A stretch of 64,000 bases of DNA from Halalkalibacter oceani (GCF_023715605.1 NZ_JAMBOL010000002.1:62001-126000); one strand, 5' to 3'; positions 36,580-46,678 are shown, counted from the first letter of the stretch. Numbers and translations: made by a program. The notes: generated by a model not told the origin, from the letters alone.

Positions 36580-36692
36580 AAGAAGAAGCTCGAAGTACAG
36601 ACATACCATAGGAAAGAGTGCTGTTACTTGAGTTATTGAGAAAACAATTGTACAATCAGAGTAGACAAAAGAGAGTAGAAGAGGAGGCCTTT

Positions 36693-39600
36693 ATGGAGGG
36701 TTTAACGACGATTAAGAAAGTGCTCGTAGCAAACCGGGGAGAAATTGCGATTCGGATTTTCCGCGCGTGTACGGAATTACATATTCGTACGGTGGCGATT
36801 TACTCTAAAGAGGATACAGGAGCTTTTCACCGTTATAAGGCAGATGAAGCTTATTTGGTCGGTGAAGGCAAAAAGCCGATCGACGCCTATCTCGATATTG
36901 AGGGAATCATTGAAATTGCCAAGCTGCAGGAAGTGGATGCGATTCATCCAGGCTATGGTTTTTTATCTGAAAATATTGAATTTGCAAAACGCTGCGAAGA
37001 AGAAGGGATTATTTTCATTGGGCCGGAATTAGAGCATCTCGTGATGTTTGGCGATAAGGTTCAAGCGCGTCAGCAGGCGATCAAGGCTGAGCTGCCCGTC
37101 ATCCCGGGAAGTGACGGACCGGTAAACAGCATCGCCGATGTTCAGGCATTCGCCGATCAATATGGCTATCCTTTTATTATTAAAGCCTCGCTTGGCGGGG
37201 GCGGCAGAGGAATGAGAATCGTCAAGTCGGCTGCTGATTTGCAGGAATCGTACGAACGGGCCAAGTCCGAAGCGAAATCCGCTTTCGGCAATGACGAAGT
37301 GTATGTCGAGAAGTTCATCGAAAATCCAAAGCATATTGAAGTGCAGATTCTCGCCGATAAGCATGGCGAAATCGTTCATTTATATGAGCGAGATTGCTCG
37401 GTGCAGCGCCGCCATCAAAAAGTAGTAGAAGTAGCGCCAAGTGTCTCGCTGTCTGACGAGGTGCGGGAAAATATTTGCGAAGCCGCTGTAAAATTAATGA
37501 AAAACGTCCAATATGTGAATGCCGGAACGGTTGAGTTTCTCGTGACCGACAGCGGAGAGTTTTATTTTATTGAAGTCAATCCGCGCGTTCAGGTGGAACA
37601 TACGATCACTGAAATGATCACGGGCATCGATATCGTTCAGTCGCAGCTTTTTATCGCTGACGGCGAGCCTCTCCATGGCTCGCGCCTCGGCATTCCGCAG
37701 CAAAATGACATCATCTGCCACGGCTACGCGATCCAATCAAGGGTGACGACGGAGGATCCGGCCAACGGCTTCCTCCCGGATACAGGGCGGATTAATGCGT
37801 ACCGCTCCGGCGGCGGGTTTGGCGTGCGTCTTGATGCCGGCAACGGCTTTCAGGGAGCTGTGATTACGCCTTATTATGATTCACTGCTCGTTAAAGTTTC
37901 GACGTGGGCGCTGACCTTTGAAAGCGCCGCGGCGAAAATGGTGAGAAATCTGAAGGAATTTAGAATCCGCGGCATTAAAACGAATATTGCCTTTTTGGAA
38001 AATGTCGTCACACACCGCAATTTTCTCTCGGGTGAATACAACACATCCTTTATTGATACGACGCCTGAGCTGTTTGTTTTTCCGAAGCGGAAAGACCGCG
38101 GGACGAAGATGCTGTCCTTTATCGGCGAGACGATCGTCAATGGCTACCCGGGTCTCGAAAAAGTGAAAAAGCCTGTGCTGACAAAGGCAGTAGTGCCAAA
38201 GCTCAAATATACGGAACCGATTCCGGCCGGGACAAAGCAGCTGCTTGATGAGCGCGGCGCCGAAGGACTGGCGAAATGGGTCAAGGAGCAAAGCAATGTC
38301 CTGCTGACGGATACGACGTTCCGCGACGCTCATCAATCCCTGCTTGCGACGAGAATCAGGACCCATGATTTAAAACAAATCGCTGAGCCGACAGCGCGGA
38401 TGCTGCCGAATCTGTTTTCGCTGGAAATGTGGGGCGGGGCGACGTTCGATGTGACGATGAGATTCCTTCATGAAGATCCGTGGGAGCGGCTGCTGACGCT
38501 GCGAAAGCAGGTTCCGAACTTATTGTTCCAAATGCTGCTGCGCGCTTCAAACGCGGTCGGTTACACGAATTATCCTGACAATGTCATCGAAGAGTTTGTC
38601 GAGAAGTCAGCCGCGGCGGGCATTGATGTGTTCCGCATTTTCGACAGCTTAAACTGGGTCGAAGGGATGAGGCTGGCAATTGATTCCGTCGGGAACAGTG
38701 GGAAGCTGGCGGAGGCCGCGATCTGCTATACGGGAGATATTCTCGATTCGGCCCGGCCGAAATACGATTTGGCATACTACCGGAACTTGGCGAAGGAATT
38801 GGAGCAGGCCGGGGCTCATATTCTCGGGATCAAGGATATGGCCGGGTTGTTAAAGCCGGAAGCCGCCTATCAGCTCATTACGGAGCTGAAATCGGCGGTG
38901 GATATTCCGGTTCATCTGCATACTCATGATACGAGCGGAAATGGCGTGTACATGTATGCGAAAGCGATCGAAGCCGGGGTGGACATCGTTGATGTGGCGG
39001 TCAGCTCGATGGCCGGCCTAACGTCGCAGCCGAGCGCGAACAGTTTGTATTATGCGCTCAGCGGGACGAAGCGCCAGCCTGATGTCAATATTGACGCGCT
39101 CGAGCAGCTTGCTGAATTTTGGGAAGGAACGCGCTCCTTTTATGCCGGCTTTGAAAGCGGAATGAATGCGCCGCATACGGAGGTGTACGAGCATGAAATG
39201 CCGGGCGGGCAATACAGCAACCTCCAGCAGCAGGCGAAAGCGGTCGGTCTCGGTTCGCGCTGGAATGAAGTAAAGAAAATGTACCGCACGGTTAATGACA
39301 TGTTCGGTGATATCGTTAAAGTTACACCGTCGTCGAAAGTGGTCGGCGATATGGCGTTGTACATGGTGCAAAATGAGTTGACGGAGCAGGATGTGTATGA
39401 AAAAGGAGAGAAGCTCGACTTTCCGGATTCCGTCGTCGAACTGTTTCAGGGCCAGCTCGGCAAGCCATATCAAGGCTTTCCGAAAAAGCTTCAGGACATT
39501 ATCTTAAAAGGACGCAAACAACTTGAAGGCCGGCCAGGGGAATCAATGCCGCCAGTTGATTTTGAACAGATCCAGAAAGAGCTGTTTGAGAAGCTCGGCC

Positions 39601-40148
39601 GTCAGGTGACAAGCCATGATCTGCTGTCTTATGCGCTGTATCCTAAAGTATTTCTCGACTTTGAACAGTTCCGTCAGCAGTTTGGCGATGTTTCTGTTTT
39701 GGATACACCGACTTTCTTTTACGGACTGCGATTAGGGGAAGAAATTGAAGTGGAAATTGAACAAGGGAAAACGCTAATTGTGAAGCTCGTTTCGATTTCT
39801 AAGCCGAAGGATGATGGCACGCGGATTGTCTACTTTGAGCTGAACGGTCAGCCGCGGGAAGTGGTGATCAAGGATCTCAATGTTGAAACAAAAACAATTG
39901 CCCGTCCGAAAGTCGACCAGAGCAATCCAAATCAAATCGGCGCTTCGATGCCGGGAACGGTTGTGAAAACGCTCGTTGAAAAAGGAGACAAGGTTAAAAA
40001 AGGCGATCACCTGATGATCACCGAAGCGATGAAGATGGAAACGACCGTTCAGGCCCAGTTTGATGGGGTCGTCGAAAATGTTTATGTGGAAAGCGGGGAA
40101 CCGATTTTAACAGGAGATTTGCTGATTGAAGTCACTCCTGTCCAATAA
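36693..40148 (+). CDS. pycA: pyruvate carboxylase
   Basis: Biotin enzyme of 1151 residues that makes oxaloacetate from pyruvate and bicarbonate, the anaplerotic step. In order: biotin carboxylase domain (about 1-450, KVLVANRGEIAIRIFRAC, KASLGGGGRGMR, EVNPRVQVEHT), carboxyltransferase domain (about 535-800, TTFRDAHQSLLATR, HLHTHDTSGN), the PYC tetramerisation region and a biotinyl carrier domain with the biotinylated lysine near K1114 in EAMKMETTV. The ATG at 36693 lies 5 bases after GGAGG. Together with PDH it commits pyruvate to the citric acid cycle. Confidence 0.97.
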   Translation: MEGLTTIKKVLVANRGEIAIRIFRACTELHIRTVAIYSKEDTGAFHRYKADEAYLVGEGKKPIDAYLDIEGIIEIAKLQEVDAIHPGYGFLSENIEFAKRCEEEGIIFIGPELEHLVMFGDKVQARQQAIKAELPVIPGSDGPVNSIADVQAFADQYGYPFIIKASLGGGGRGMRIVKSAADLQESYERAKSEAKSAFGNDEVYVEKFIENPKHIEVQILADKHGEIVHLYERDCSVQRRHQKVVEVAPSVSLSDEVRENICEAAVKLMKNVQYVNAGTVEFLVTDSGEFYFIEVNPRVQVEHTITEMITGIDIVQSQLFIADGEPLHGSRLGIPQQNDIICHGYAIQSRVTTEDPANGFLPDTGRINAYRSGGGFGVRLDAGNGFQGAVITPYYDSLLVKVSTWALTFESAAAKMVRNLKEFRIRGIKTNIAFLENVVTHRNFLSGEYNTSFIDTTPELFVFPKRKDRGTKMLSFIGETIVNGYPGLEKVKKPVLTKAVVPKLKYTEPIPAGTKQLLDERGAEGLAKWVKEQSNVLLTDTTFRDAHQSLLATRIRTHDLKQIAEPTARMLPNLFSLEMWGGATFDVTMRFLHEDPWERLLTLRKQVPNLLFQMLLRASNAVGYTNYPDNVIEEFVEKSAAAGIDVFRIFDSLNWVEGMRLAIDSVGNSGKLAEAAICYTGDILDSARPKYDLAYYRNLAKELEQAGAHILGIKDMAGLLKPEAAYQLITELKSAVDIPVHLHTHDTSGNGVYMYAKAIEAGVDIVDVAVSSMAGLTSQPSANSLYYALSGTKRQPDVNIDALEQLAEFWEGTRSFYAGFESGMNAPHTEVYEHEMPGGQYSNLQQQAKAVGLGSRWNEVKKMYRTVNDMFGDIVKVTPSSKVVGDMALYMVQNELTEQDVYEKGEKLDFPDSVVELFQGQLGKPYQGFPKKLQDIILKGRKQLEGRPGESMPPVDFEQIQKELFEKLGRQVTSHDLLSYALYPKVFLDFEQFRQQFGDVSVLDTPTFFYGLRLGEEIEVEIEQGKTLIVKLVSISKPKDDGTRIVYFELNGQPREVVIKDLNVETKTIARPKVDQSNPNQIGASMPGTVVKTLVEKGDKVKKGDHLMITEAMKMETTVQAQFDGVVENVYVESGEPILTGDLLIEVTPVQ

Positions 40149-40181
40149 GAGGAGAGCGGGGCAGGCTCCGCGCTTTGCTTC

Positions 40182-40229
40182 AAGCCGGAGGCAAAAGGTT
40201 GTTTTTTACCTTTTGTCTCTGGCTTTTTT
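40182..40229 (+). terminator. terminator of pycA (hairpin relative of the repeat family)
   Basis: AAGCCGGAGGCAAAAGGT pairs with ACCTTTTGTCTCTGGCTT through two wobble pairs, with a GTTTTTT-containing loop like the repeat hairpins, and a T-run follows. The rest of the 311-base gap to ctaA has no gene. Confidence 0.85.
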
Positions 40230-40413
40230 ACTGGATTCATCCGTTATGTTTCCATGAAGGAACCGGCAACAAAGGCGCCGCAGCGTTTTTGAAAAGATAA
40301 CAAAGGATAAAATTTTCGGGTTGATTCGAAAAAAGGACGCTATGCGTTTTTCTTATGCTCAGGCGATTTTCGCAGCTGTATAAGAATAAACAATAATGGG
40401 TATGAATGACAAA

Positions 40414-40448
40414 AGGATATCCTCGGCTTTCAGGCCGGCGGATATCCT
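40414..40448 (-). terminator. terminator of ctaA
   Basis: AGGATATCC pairs with GGATATCCT, with inner CGGC/GCCG; a T-rich run follows on the minus strand. Confidence 0.7.
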
Positions 40449-40459
40449 CATGGAACTGG

Positions 40460-41359
40460 TCAATACGCCCGCTTGCGAAGTAAAATCATTGCAAGGTAGC
40501 AAAGGGCGGAAAATAATGTTGAGATAATAAGAGCGTGCATCAAGCCGATTGTCAAAATCTGATTTTGTGTAAAGACGACGGATACTCCGCTAATGAGCTG
40601 CGCTGTAACAAGCAGGAAGCAGATCACACTGATCCAGACAAGCAGCCGCTGCGTTTTGTAATGACGCAGCACCCAGACCATCATCACGAATAAAAGGATT
40701 AAAAGAAGAATACCCGCAATACGGTGGATGAAATGAGCGCCGACAGGACCGGTTAATCCCGGGAACAGCTGTCCGTTACAAAGGGGAAAGCCGGCACAGG
40801 ATAGGGTAGCTTCGGTATGCTTTACATACGCTCCTGTATAAATAACAGCATAGCAGTATGTAATGACAATAAAGAAAAAGGCTTTAAATCGTTTAGTTAC
40901 GTGCACGGTCACTGGCCGATCCTTTCCATCTTCAAAGGAAAGAATGGTTAAAAGCACAACGGATGCGAGTGACATCGCTGAGATACCGAAATGAAGGGCG
41001 AGAATCGTGTTGGATTGACCGAATACGACCGCGCCGGCTCCGAGCAAACCTTGGAAAATAATTAAGATGACGGATAGAATGGCCATCAGCCGCGCTTCCT
41101 TGACATGCTTCAGCTGCTTCCACGACCAGATGGCAAGGACGATAATCATCGCGCCAACCAGGCCGGAAACGATCCGATGACTGTATTCGATAATCGTTTC
41201 GATTGCCGGACTTGTCGGGATCACTTCGCCGAAGCAGAGCGGCCAGGTTGCTCCACATCCTTCACCGGATCCCGTTTTTGTAACAAGCGCTCCCTGAAGG
41301 AGGACGATAAGAATACCAATTGAGGTCAGAATGCCATAAATCTTTAATTTTCTATGCAT
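40460..41359 (-). CDS. ctaA: haem A synthase
   Basis: Integral membrane protein of 299 residues with eight predicted helices that oxidises haem O to haem A for cytochrome aa3/caa3 oxidases. Visible are LVTKTGSGEGCGATWPLCFG with the paired cysteines, IIEYSHRIVSG and FIHRIAGILLLI with haem-ligand histidines, ALHFGISAMS, and the second cysteine pair in TLSCAGFPLCNG. It is divergent from ctaB across a 352-base regulatory gap, the arrangement of B. subtilis. Confidence 0.96.
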   Translation of the reverse strand: MHRKLKIYGILTSIGILIVLLQGALVTKTGSGEGCGATWPLCFGEVIPTSPAIETIIEYSHRIVSGLVGAMIIVLAIWSWKQLKHVKEARLMAILSVILIIFQGLLGAGAVVFGQSNTILALHFGISAMSLASVVLLTILSFEDGKDRPVTVHVTKRFKAFFFIVITYCYAVIYTGAYVKHTEATLSCAGFPLCNGQLFPGLTGPVGAHFIHRIAGILLLILLFVMMVWVLRHYKTQRLLVWISVICFLLVTAQLISGVSVVFTQNQILTIGLMHALIISTLFSALCYLAMILLRKRAY

Positions 41360-41553
41360 TCACTCCACCTTTCTTTCTATTTCGAAATGTAAGCCTAAAA
41401 AGGAAAATAAACCTTTTTGAATACCCTCTATAAAATTGGTGAAAATTATGCTAGAGTAGGCAAGGGCATTAGATCGCTCAAATTGATCTTATAGAATATC
41501 GGACATAAAAGTCAATTTAGCCTGAGTGAAATTTTTATGGCGTTTACAGCAAA

Positions 41554-41570
41554 TGTGAAGATAATGTGAA
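41554..41570. promoter_or_regulatory. tandem TGTGAA repeats between ctaA and ctaB (ResD-like)
   Basis: AATGTGAAG and AATGTGAAA occur 11 bases apart (TGTGAA at 41554-41559 and 41565-41570). They resemble the TTTGTGAAT sites bound by ResD, which activates both ctaA and ctaB in B. subtilis. The gap 41360-41711 also has a TATAAT element near 41609 and no gene. Confidence 0.4.
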
Positions 41571-41711
41571 ACTCAGGATTTTAATGAAACGGAGTAGAAT
41601 TTGATATATAATGTGATTGTGACAGATATTAGGGGAGCTAACATTCGCCTAATTTATTTTTTGTAGAAGAGTATTAAAGAAGGTTAATTCTACAAAGGGG
41701 GTGAAGATTTG

Positions 41712-42644
41712 ATGAATAAGACCAATACTGCTTTTGAAGCAACGGACGTGATGTCAGAGTCAACGGTTGCCACTACGCAGCAAAGGTCGTGGAAAGATTA
41801 TTTAGTACTTGCCAAGCAAGGAATCGTAACTTCCAACTTACTTACGACATTTGCCGGTATTTATTTAGCAGCTGTGTATACAAGCAGTGGAATCGGAGCA
41901 CATTTGGATGCCATGGTTTTTGGTTTGTTAGGTGCAGCGCTTGTAATGGCAGGAGGCTGTACATTAAATAACTATATTGATCGTGATATTGACCATATTA
42001 TGGAACGAACGAAAGAACGTCCGACAGTAACTGGACGGTTTTCAGCCAATCATGTTTTAATGGTTGGGTTATTGCAGGCGGCTCTTGGGCTTGTTTTCCT
42101 TGCTTTGACGACACCGACTGCTGCTGTCATTGGTCTGATCGGGCTTTTTATTTACGTCGTTTTATATACGATGTGGACAAAGCGCACGACAACCCTTAAT
42201 ACTATTGTAGGTAGTTTCTCAGGTGCTGTTCCGCCACTTATTGGCTGGGCGGCGATCGATGGAAGCCTTCATTCTTATGCATGGCTGTTATTTTTTATTA
42301 TGTTTTTCTGGCAGCCGCCGCATTTTCTCGCACTGGCAATGAAGCGCGTCGAAGAGTACCGGGCTGCCGGAATTCCGATGCTTCCAGTTGTTGCCGGGTT
42401 TGCGATGACAAAGCGTCAAATAGTTGTCTATGTAGCGGCATTGCTGCCTGTCTCTCTTATGCTCTATCCTTTTGGCACTGTTTACACAATCGTGGCTGCG
42501 GTGCTTGGGCTTGGCTGGTTAGTTCTTGGAATTGCCGGCTTTAAGATGAAGGATGATATAAAATGGGCCAGACTGATGTTTGTCTACTCATTAAACTATT
42601 TAACGATTCTATTTGTTCTCATGGTCATTGTTCACCTTTTTTAA
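41712..42644 (+). CDS. ctaB: protohaem IX farnesyltransferase (haem O synthase)
   Basis: UbiA-family prenyltransferase of 310 residues and about nine membrane helices, which attaches farnesyl to haem b. The Asp-rich substrate motif is [19 protein letters not shown], followed by GRFSANHV; the second conserved loop is [17 protein letters not shown]. Start at ATG 41712; the preceding TTG is in frame but less likely. AAAGGGGG lies upstream. First gene of ctaBCDEF. Confidence 0.96.
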   Translation: MNKTNTAFEATDVMSESTVATTQQRSWKDYLVLAKQGIVTSNLLTTFAGIYLAAVYTSSGIGAHLDAMVFGLLGAALVMAGGCTLNNYIDRDIDHIMERTKERPTVTGRFSANHVLMVGLLQAALGLVFLALTTPTAAVIGLIGLFIYVVLYTMWTKRTTTLNTIVGSFSGAVPPLIGWAAIDGSLHSYAWLLFFIMFFWQPPHFLALAMKRVEEYRAAGIPMLPVVAGFAMTKRQIVVYVAALLPVSLMLYPFGTVYTIVAAVLGLGWLVLGIAGFKMKDDIKWARLMFVYSLNYLTILFVLMVIVHLF

Positions 42645-42719
42645 GTGAGGGAACGATGATTATAGATATAACTATTTGTAGTGATGAGCTACGTTATGAA
42701 AGTGAGGTTGGATTGTCAG

Positions 42720-43757
42720 ATGAAACTAAGGAAAACCGTATGGCGTTTTCTACCTCTCTCATTGTTAGTCTTTTTGCTAACTGGCTGTCTGGGAGAAACA
42801 AACTTAACTGCCCTCGATCCAAAGGGGCCGCAGTCACAATGGATTTTTGACAAAATGCTTTTATCTTTGTATGTTATGGCATTTGTCTCAATTGTCGTAT
42901 TTGCAATCTTTTTCATTATCCTTGCAAAGTATCGTCGTAAACCTGGTGACGATGAGCTTCCTAAACAAGTACACGGGAATACGGCACTTGAAATCACATG
43001 GACAGTTATTCCGATTATCTTGTTAATCATTCTTGCTGTTCCAACAATTACGGGAACGTTTATGATGGCAGATGACGAACCGGATCCTGAAGTAGGGGAG
43101 AATACTGTCGAAATTAAAGTAACAGGTCACCAATTCTGGTGGCAGTTTGATTATGAGGATGAAGGATTTACTGCTGGTCAGGAAGTGTACATACCTGTCG
43201 GTGAGAAGGTGCTATTTGAATTGCATGCACAAGATGTGATGCACTCCTTCTGGGTTCCGGCATTAGGTGGTAAGGTTGATACGATTCCTGGTATTACGAA
43301 TCATCTATGGTTAGAAGCGGATGAGCCAGGCACTTATAAAGGGAAGTGTGCCGAGCTTTGTGGTCCTGCTCATGCCTTGATGGACTTCAAAGTCATCGCC
43401 CTTGAGCGCCCTGAGTATGATCAATGGGTTGCAAACATGCAGGCTGAAGTTGAAGAGCCGACGGATGCCCTTGCTCAGCAAGGTCGCGAGCTTTTCGGCG
43501 CTGACGGCTTAGGCTGTATTGGCTGTCACGCTGTTGGCGGAACAGGTACTGCTGCTGGTCCGGCTTTGACAAACTTTGGTGATCGTGAAGTTATTGCGGG
43601 TTATCTTGAAAATGATGATGAGCATCTTGCTGCGTGGATTCGTGATCCGGCGTCATTGAAGCAAGGTAATAACATGCCTTCTTTCCCGCAAATTAGTGAC
43701 GAAGAAATGGAAGCACTTATTGCTTACCTTCGTTCGCTATCTGTGAATGAACAATAA
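42720..43757 (+). CDS. ctaC: cytochrome caa3 oxidase subunit II
   Basis: Lipoprotein-type subunit II of 345 residues. A signal peptide ends in lipobox LTGC, two membrane helices follow (about 45-65 and 90-110), then the periplasm-side cupredoxin domain with the CuA ligands HSFWVPALGGKVD and CAELCGPAHALM, and a C-terminal cytochrome c domain with CIGCH and a distal NMPSFP methionine. The fused haem c domain defines caa3-type oxidases. ATG at 42720 gives the usual signal peptide; its ribosome site is weak. Confidence 0.95.
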   Translation: MKLRKTVWRFLPLSLLVFLLTGCLGETNLTALDPKGPQSQWIFDKMLLSLYVMAFVSIVVFAIFFIILAKYRRKPGDDELPKQVHGNTALEITWTVIPIILLIILAVPTITGTFMMADDEPDPEVGENTVEIKVTGHQFWWQFDYEDEGFTAGQEVYIPVGEKVLFELHAQDVMHSFWVPALGGKVDTIPGITNHLWLEADEPGTYKGKCAELCGPAHALMDFKVIALERPEYDQWVANMQAEVEEPTDALAQQGRELFGADGLGCIGCHAVGGTGTAAGPALTNFGDREVIAGYLENDDEHLAAWIRDPASLKQGNNMPSFPQISDEEMEALIAYLRSLSVNEQ

Positions 43758-43788
43758 AGACAAATCGATAAAAGAGGAGGTTAACCCT

Positions 43789-45660
43789 TTGGCTACACAT
43801 AAACAGGAAAAAAGCGTCGTCTGGGATTGGTTAACAACGGTTGACCATAAAAAACTCGGTATAATGTACTTGATCGCCGGGGCGCTTTTCTTTGTTAAAG
43901 CTGGTGTAATGGCGCTTTTTATGCGGATCCAGCTCATGTATCCTCAAATGGATTTCTTAAGTGGGCAAACATTTAATGAATTCATTACGATGCATGGTAC
44001 GATCATGCTCTTTTTAGCGGCTACACCTTTGTTATTCGGGTTTATGAACTTTGTGATTCCCCTCCAAATCGGAGCGCGGGATGTGGCGTTTCCATTTGTA
44101 AACGCCCTTGGCTTCTGGATTTTCATGGCCGGTGGACTTTTGCTTAGCACAAGCTGGTTCTTTGGCGGCGGTCCGGATGCTGGTTGGACAGCGTATGTTC
44201 CGTTATCAAGCCGTGATTATGCCGGGCTTGGACTGGATTTTTACGTGCTCGGTCTTCAAGTAGCGGGTATTGGTACGCTTGTATCAGCGATTAACTTTCT
44301 AGTAACGATTGTGAACATGCGGGCTCCTGGTATGACAATGATGCGTTTACCATTGTTTGTCTGGACATCGTTTGTTACATCAACATTGATTTTATTTGCT
44401 TTCACACCACTTGCTGCTGGTCTTGCTCTTCTTATGCTTGACCGTCTCTTTGATGGGCAGTTCTTCATACCGAGCATGGGTGGTAACGCTGTAATCTGGC
44501 AGCATATTTTCTGGATTTTTGGTCACCCTGAGGTATATATTCTTGTATTGCCGGCCTTCGGTATTATTTCAGAAGTTATTCCGGCCTTCTCAAGAAAGCG
44601 TTTGTTCGGTTATACAGCTATGGTATTTGCGACAATGATCATCGCCTTCCTAGGCTTCATGGTTTGGGCTCACCACATGTTTACAGTGGGTATGGGACCT
44701 GTTGCAAACTCCATTTTTGCGGTGGCGACGATGACAATCGCCGTTCCGACCGGTATTAAGATCTTTAACTGGCTTTTCACGATGTGGGGCGGGAAGATTA
44801 CATTTAATACAGCGATGCTGTTTGCTTCTTCTTTCGTACCGACATTCGTACTTGGTGGGGTAACAGGGGTTATGCTTGCGATGGCGCCGGTCGACTACCT
44901 GTATCATGACACATACTTTGTTGTTGCCCACTTCCACTACATTATCGTTGGTGGTATCGTTCTTTCCTTATTTGCCGGATTATTTTACTGGTATCCGAAA
45001 ATGTTCGGTCATAAGTTGAACGAAACGCTTGGTAAGCTGTTTTTCTGGATTTTCTATATTGGCTTCCATTTAACATTCTTTATCCAGCATTTGCTAGGAC
45101 TAATGGGTATGCCGCGTCGTGTATACACGTATCTTGGCGACCAAGGGCTTGATGCTTTTAACTTTATCAGTACGATCGGGACATTCTTCATGTCAACAGC
45201 GGTCATTATCCTGGTAATTAACATCATTTACTCTGCGTACAAAGGAGAGCGCGTCACAGTTGCTGACCCTTGGGATGCTCGTACGCTTGAATGGTCAATT
45301 CCAACTCCGGTACCTGAGTATAACTTTGCACAAACTCCACAGATTCGTTCTTTGGATCCACTTTTCTACGAAAAGGTGCATGGTGACGGGACAATGAAGC
45401 CGGCTGAACCGCTTGGTGAGATTCATATGCCGAACGGCTCGATTTTACCGTTAATTATGGCAGTTGGTCTTTACTTTGCTGGTTTTGGCTTTATCATGCT
45501 AAACATGGAAAATCCGCTTATTAGTCCTTGGATTGTAGCGGTTGGCGGTTTGGCGATTACATTCGGTTGTATGTTTATTCGTTCAGTCAAAGAAGACCAC
45601 GGCTATCATATTCCTGTGGAAACGATTAAAGCTGATTTGCAGTCGAAAGGAGGGAACTAA
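43789..45660 (+). CDS. ctaD: cytochrome caa3 oxidase subunit I
   Basis: Haem-copper oxidase subunit I, 623 residues, with the haem a/a3 and CuB site. VWDWLTTVDHKKLGIMYL opens the protein; HPEVYILVLPAFGIISE carries the CuB histidine cross-linked to tyrosine, WAHHMFTVG the HH pair, and HDTYFVVAHFHYIIVGG the haem ligands. The start is a TTG 8 bases after GAGGAGG, giving a length within one residue of the B. subtilis protein; an upstream ATG at 43747 would overlap ctaC. Confidence 0.95.
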   Translation: MATHKQEKSVVWDWLTTVDHKKLGIMYLIAGALFFVKAGVMALFMRIQLMYPQMDFLSGQTFNEFITMHGTIMLFLAATPLLFGFMNFVIPLQIGARDVAFPFVNALGFWIFMAGGLLLSTSWFFGGGPDAGWTAYVPLSSRDYAGLGLDFYVLGLQVAGIGTLVSAINFLVTIVNMRAPGMTMMRLPLFVWTSFVTSTLILFAFTPLAAGLALLMLDRLFDGQFFIPSMGGNAVIWQHIFWIFGHPEVYILVLPAFGIISEVIPAFSRKRLFGYTAMVFATMIIAFLGFMVWAHHMFTVGMGPVANSIFAVATMTIAVPTGIKIFNWLFTMWGGKITFNTAMLFASSFVPTFVLGGVTGVMLAMAPVDYLYHDTYFVVAHFHYIIVGGIVLSLFAGLFYWYPKMFGHKLNETLGKLFFWIFYIGFHLTFFIQHLLGLMGMPRRVYTYLGDQGLDAFNFISTIGTFFMSTAVIILVINIIYSAYKGERVTVADPWDARTLEWSIPTPVPEYNFAQTPQIRSLDPLFYEKVHGDGTMKPAEPLGEIHMPNGSILPLIMAVGLYFAGFGFIMLNMENPLISPWIVAVGGLAITFGCMFIRSVKEDHGYHIPVETIKADLQSKGGN

Positions 45661-45663
45661 GAA

Positions 45664-46281
45664 ATGGCGGGTGCAGTTGACACTTCAAAAGGGCTTCCTT
45701 CGCATCCTGAGAGAGCGACATTGGAAGGGAAAAACAAGTTTCTCGGTTTCTGGTTCTTCCTTGGTGGTGAAACAATTCTGTTTGCAACGTTCTTTGGAAC
45801 GTACTTAGGGCTAAGAAATGGGATTGCTGATGGTCCATCTTCTCAGGAGATGTTCCAGCTCCCATTAGTCTTTATTATGACAATGCTTCTTTTAACAAGT
45901 AGTTTGACGAGTGTGCTGGCAATGTTTGCCATGAAGAAAAACAAATTCGGCACTTTCAAAATCTGGATGTGGATTACAGTCCTTCTGGGACTTGGCTTCC
46001 TAGGATTCGAAATTTTTGAGTTCTATGAGTATGTCCATCATGGATTCGGTTATACAACAAGTGCGTTTTCTTCATCGTTTTTCACATTGGTTGGTCTGCA
46101 TGGAGCTCACGTAACCTTTGGATTGTTCTGGATTATGACGCTTCTCATTCGCTATAATAAGAGCGGAATTACGTTAACAAATGCTCCTAAATTTTATGTT
46201 GCCTCGTTATATTGGCACTTTATCGACGTAGTGTGGGTATTCATCTTCACTGTCGTTTATCTTATGGGAGTAGGAGGTTGA
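45664..46281 (+). CDS. ctaE: cytochrome caa3 oxidase subunit III
   Basis: Subunit III of the caa3 oxidase, 205 residues, five membrane helices (from FLGFWFFLGGETILFATFFG, given as GFWFFLGGETILFATFF, to WHFIDVVWVFIFTVVYL). HGAHVTFGLFWI and the WHFIDVVW motif are diagnostic. It starts 3 bases after ctaD with AAGGAGG before the ATG and ends 4 bases before ctaF. Confidence 0.95.
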   Translation: MAGAVDTSKGLPSHPERATLEGKNKFLGFWFFLGGETILFATFFGTYLGLRNGIADGPSSQEMFQLPLVFIMTMLLLTSSLTSVLAMFAMKKNKFGTFKIWMWITVLLGLGFLGFEIFEFYEYVHHGFGYTTSAFSSSFFTLVGLHGAHVTFGLFWIMTLLIRYNKSGITLTNAPKFYVASLYWHFIDVVWVFIFTVVYLMGVGG

Positions 46282-46285
46282 TCGT

Positions 46286-46630
46286 ATGGCAGATAACTTA
46301 AGTCAACCATTTGAGAAAAGTGCAATGACAGAAGAAGAAAAGCGTAAAACGAACAAAGAGATTCGTCGGCAAATTATTGTGTTTGCGTTAATGATCTTTT
46401 TGACGATTATTGCTTTTTTAGCGGTGAGTGCTGATATTATTCCAAGAACATTTGCCGTGCCGTTCATCTTGATTTTAGCTGTAATCCAGCTTGCGCTTCA
46501 GTTGCTGTTCTTCATGCATCTGAAAGATAAGGATCACGGTTGGGCGACAGCATTTATGGTATCTGGAATCTTTGTTACGATGCCGACAATTGCTGCGCTA
46601 ATGTTACTTCTTGGTGTTGTGAAATATTAA
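46286..46630 (+). CDS. ctaF: cytochrome caa3 oxidase subunit IV
   Basis: Small subunit IV, 114 residues, three membrane helices (IIVFALMIFLTIIAFLAV, FAVPFILILAVIQLALQLLFF, ATAFMVSGIFVTMPTIAAL) with the conserved FFMHLKDKDHGW loop. It overlaps no neighbour but follows ctaE by 4 bases, with GTAGGAGGTTG before the ATG. Last oxidase subunit of the operon, followed by a terminator. Confidence 0.93.
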   Translation: MADNLSQPFEKSAMTEEEKRKTNKEIRRQIIVFALMIFLTIIAFLAVSADIIPRTFAVPFILILAVIQLALQLLFFMHLKDKDHGWATAFMVSGIFVTMPTIAALMLLLGVVKY

Positions 46631-46639
46631 GCTGATTTT

Positions 46640-46678
46640 AGAGGGCATCCGAAAGCGAACGCTTTGAGGATGCCCTCT
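46640..46678 (+). terminator. terminator of the cta operon
   Basis: AGAGGGCATCC pairs with GGATGCCCTCT, with inner GAAAGC/GCTTT; T-rich sequence follows weakly. Confidence 0.75.
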
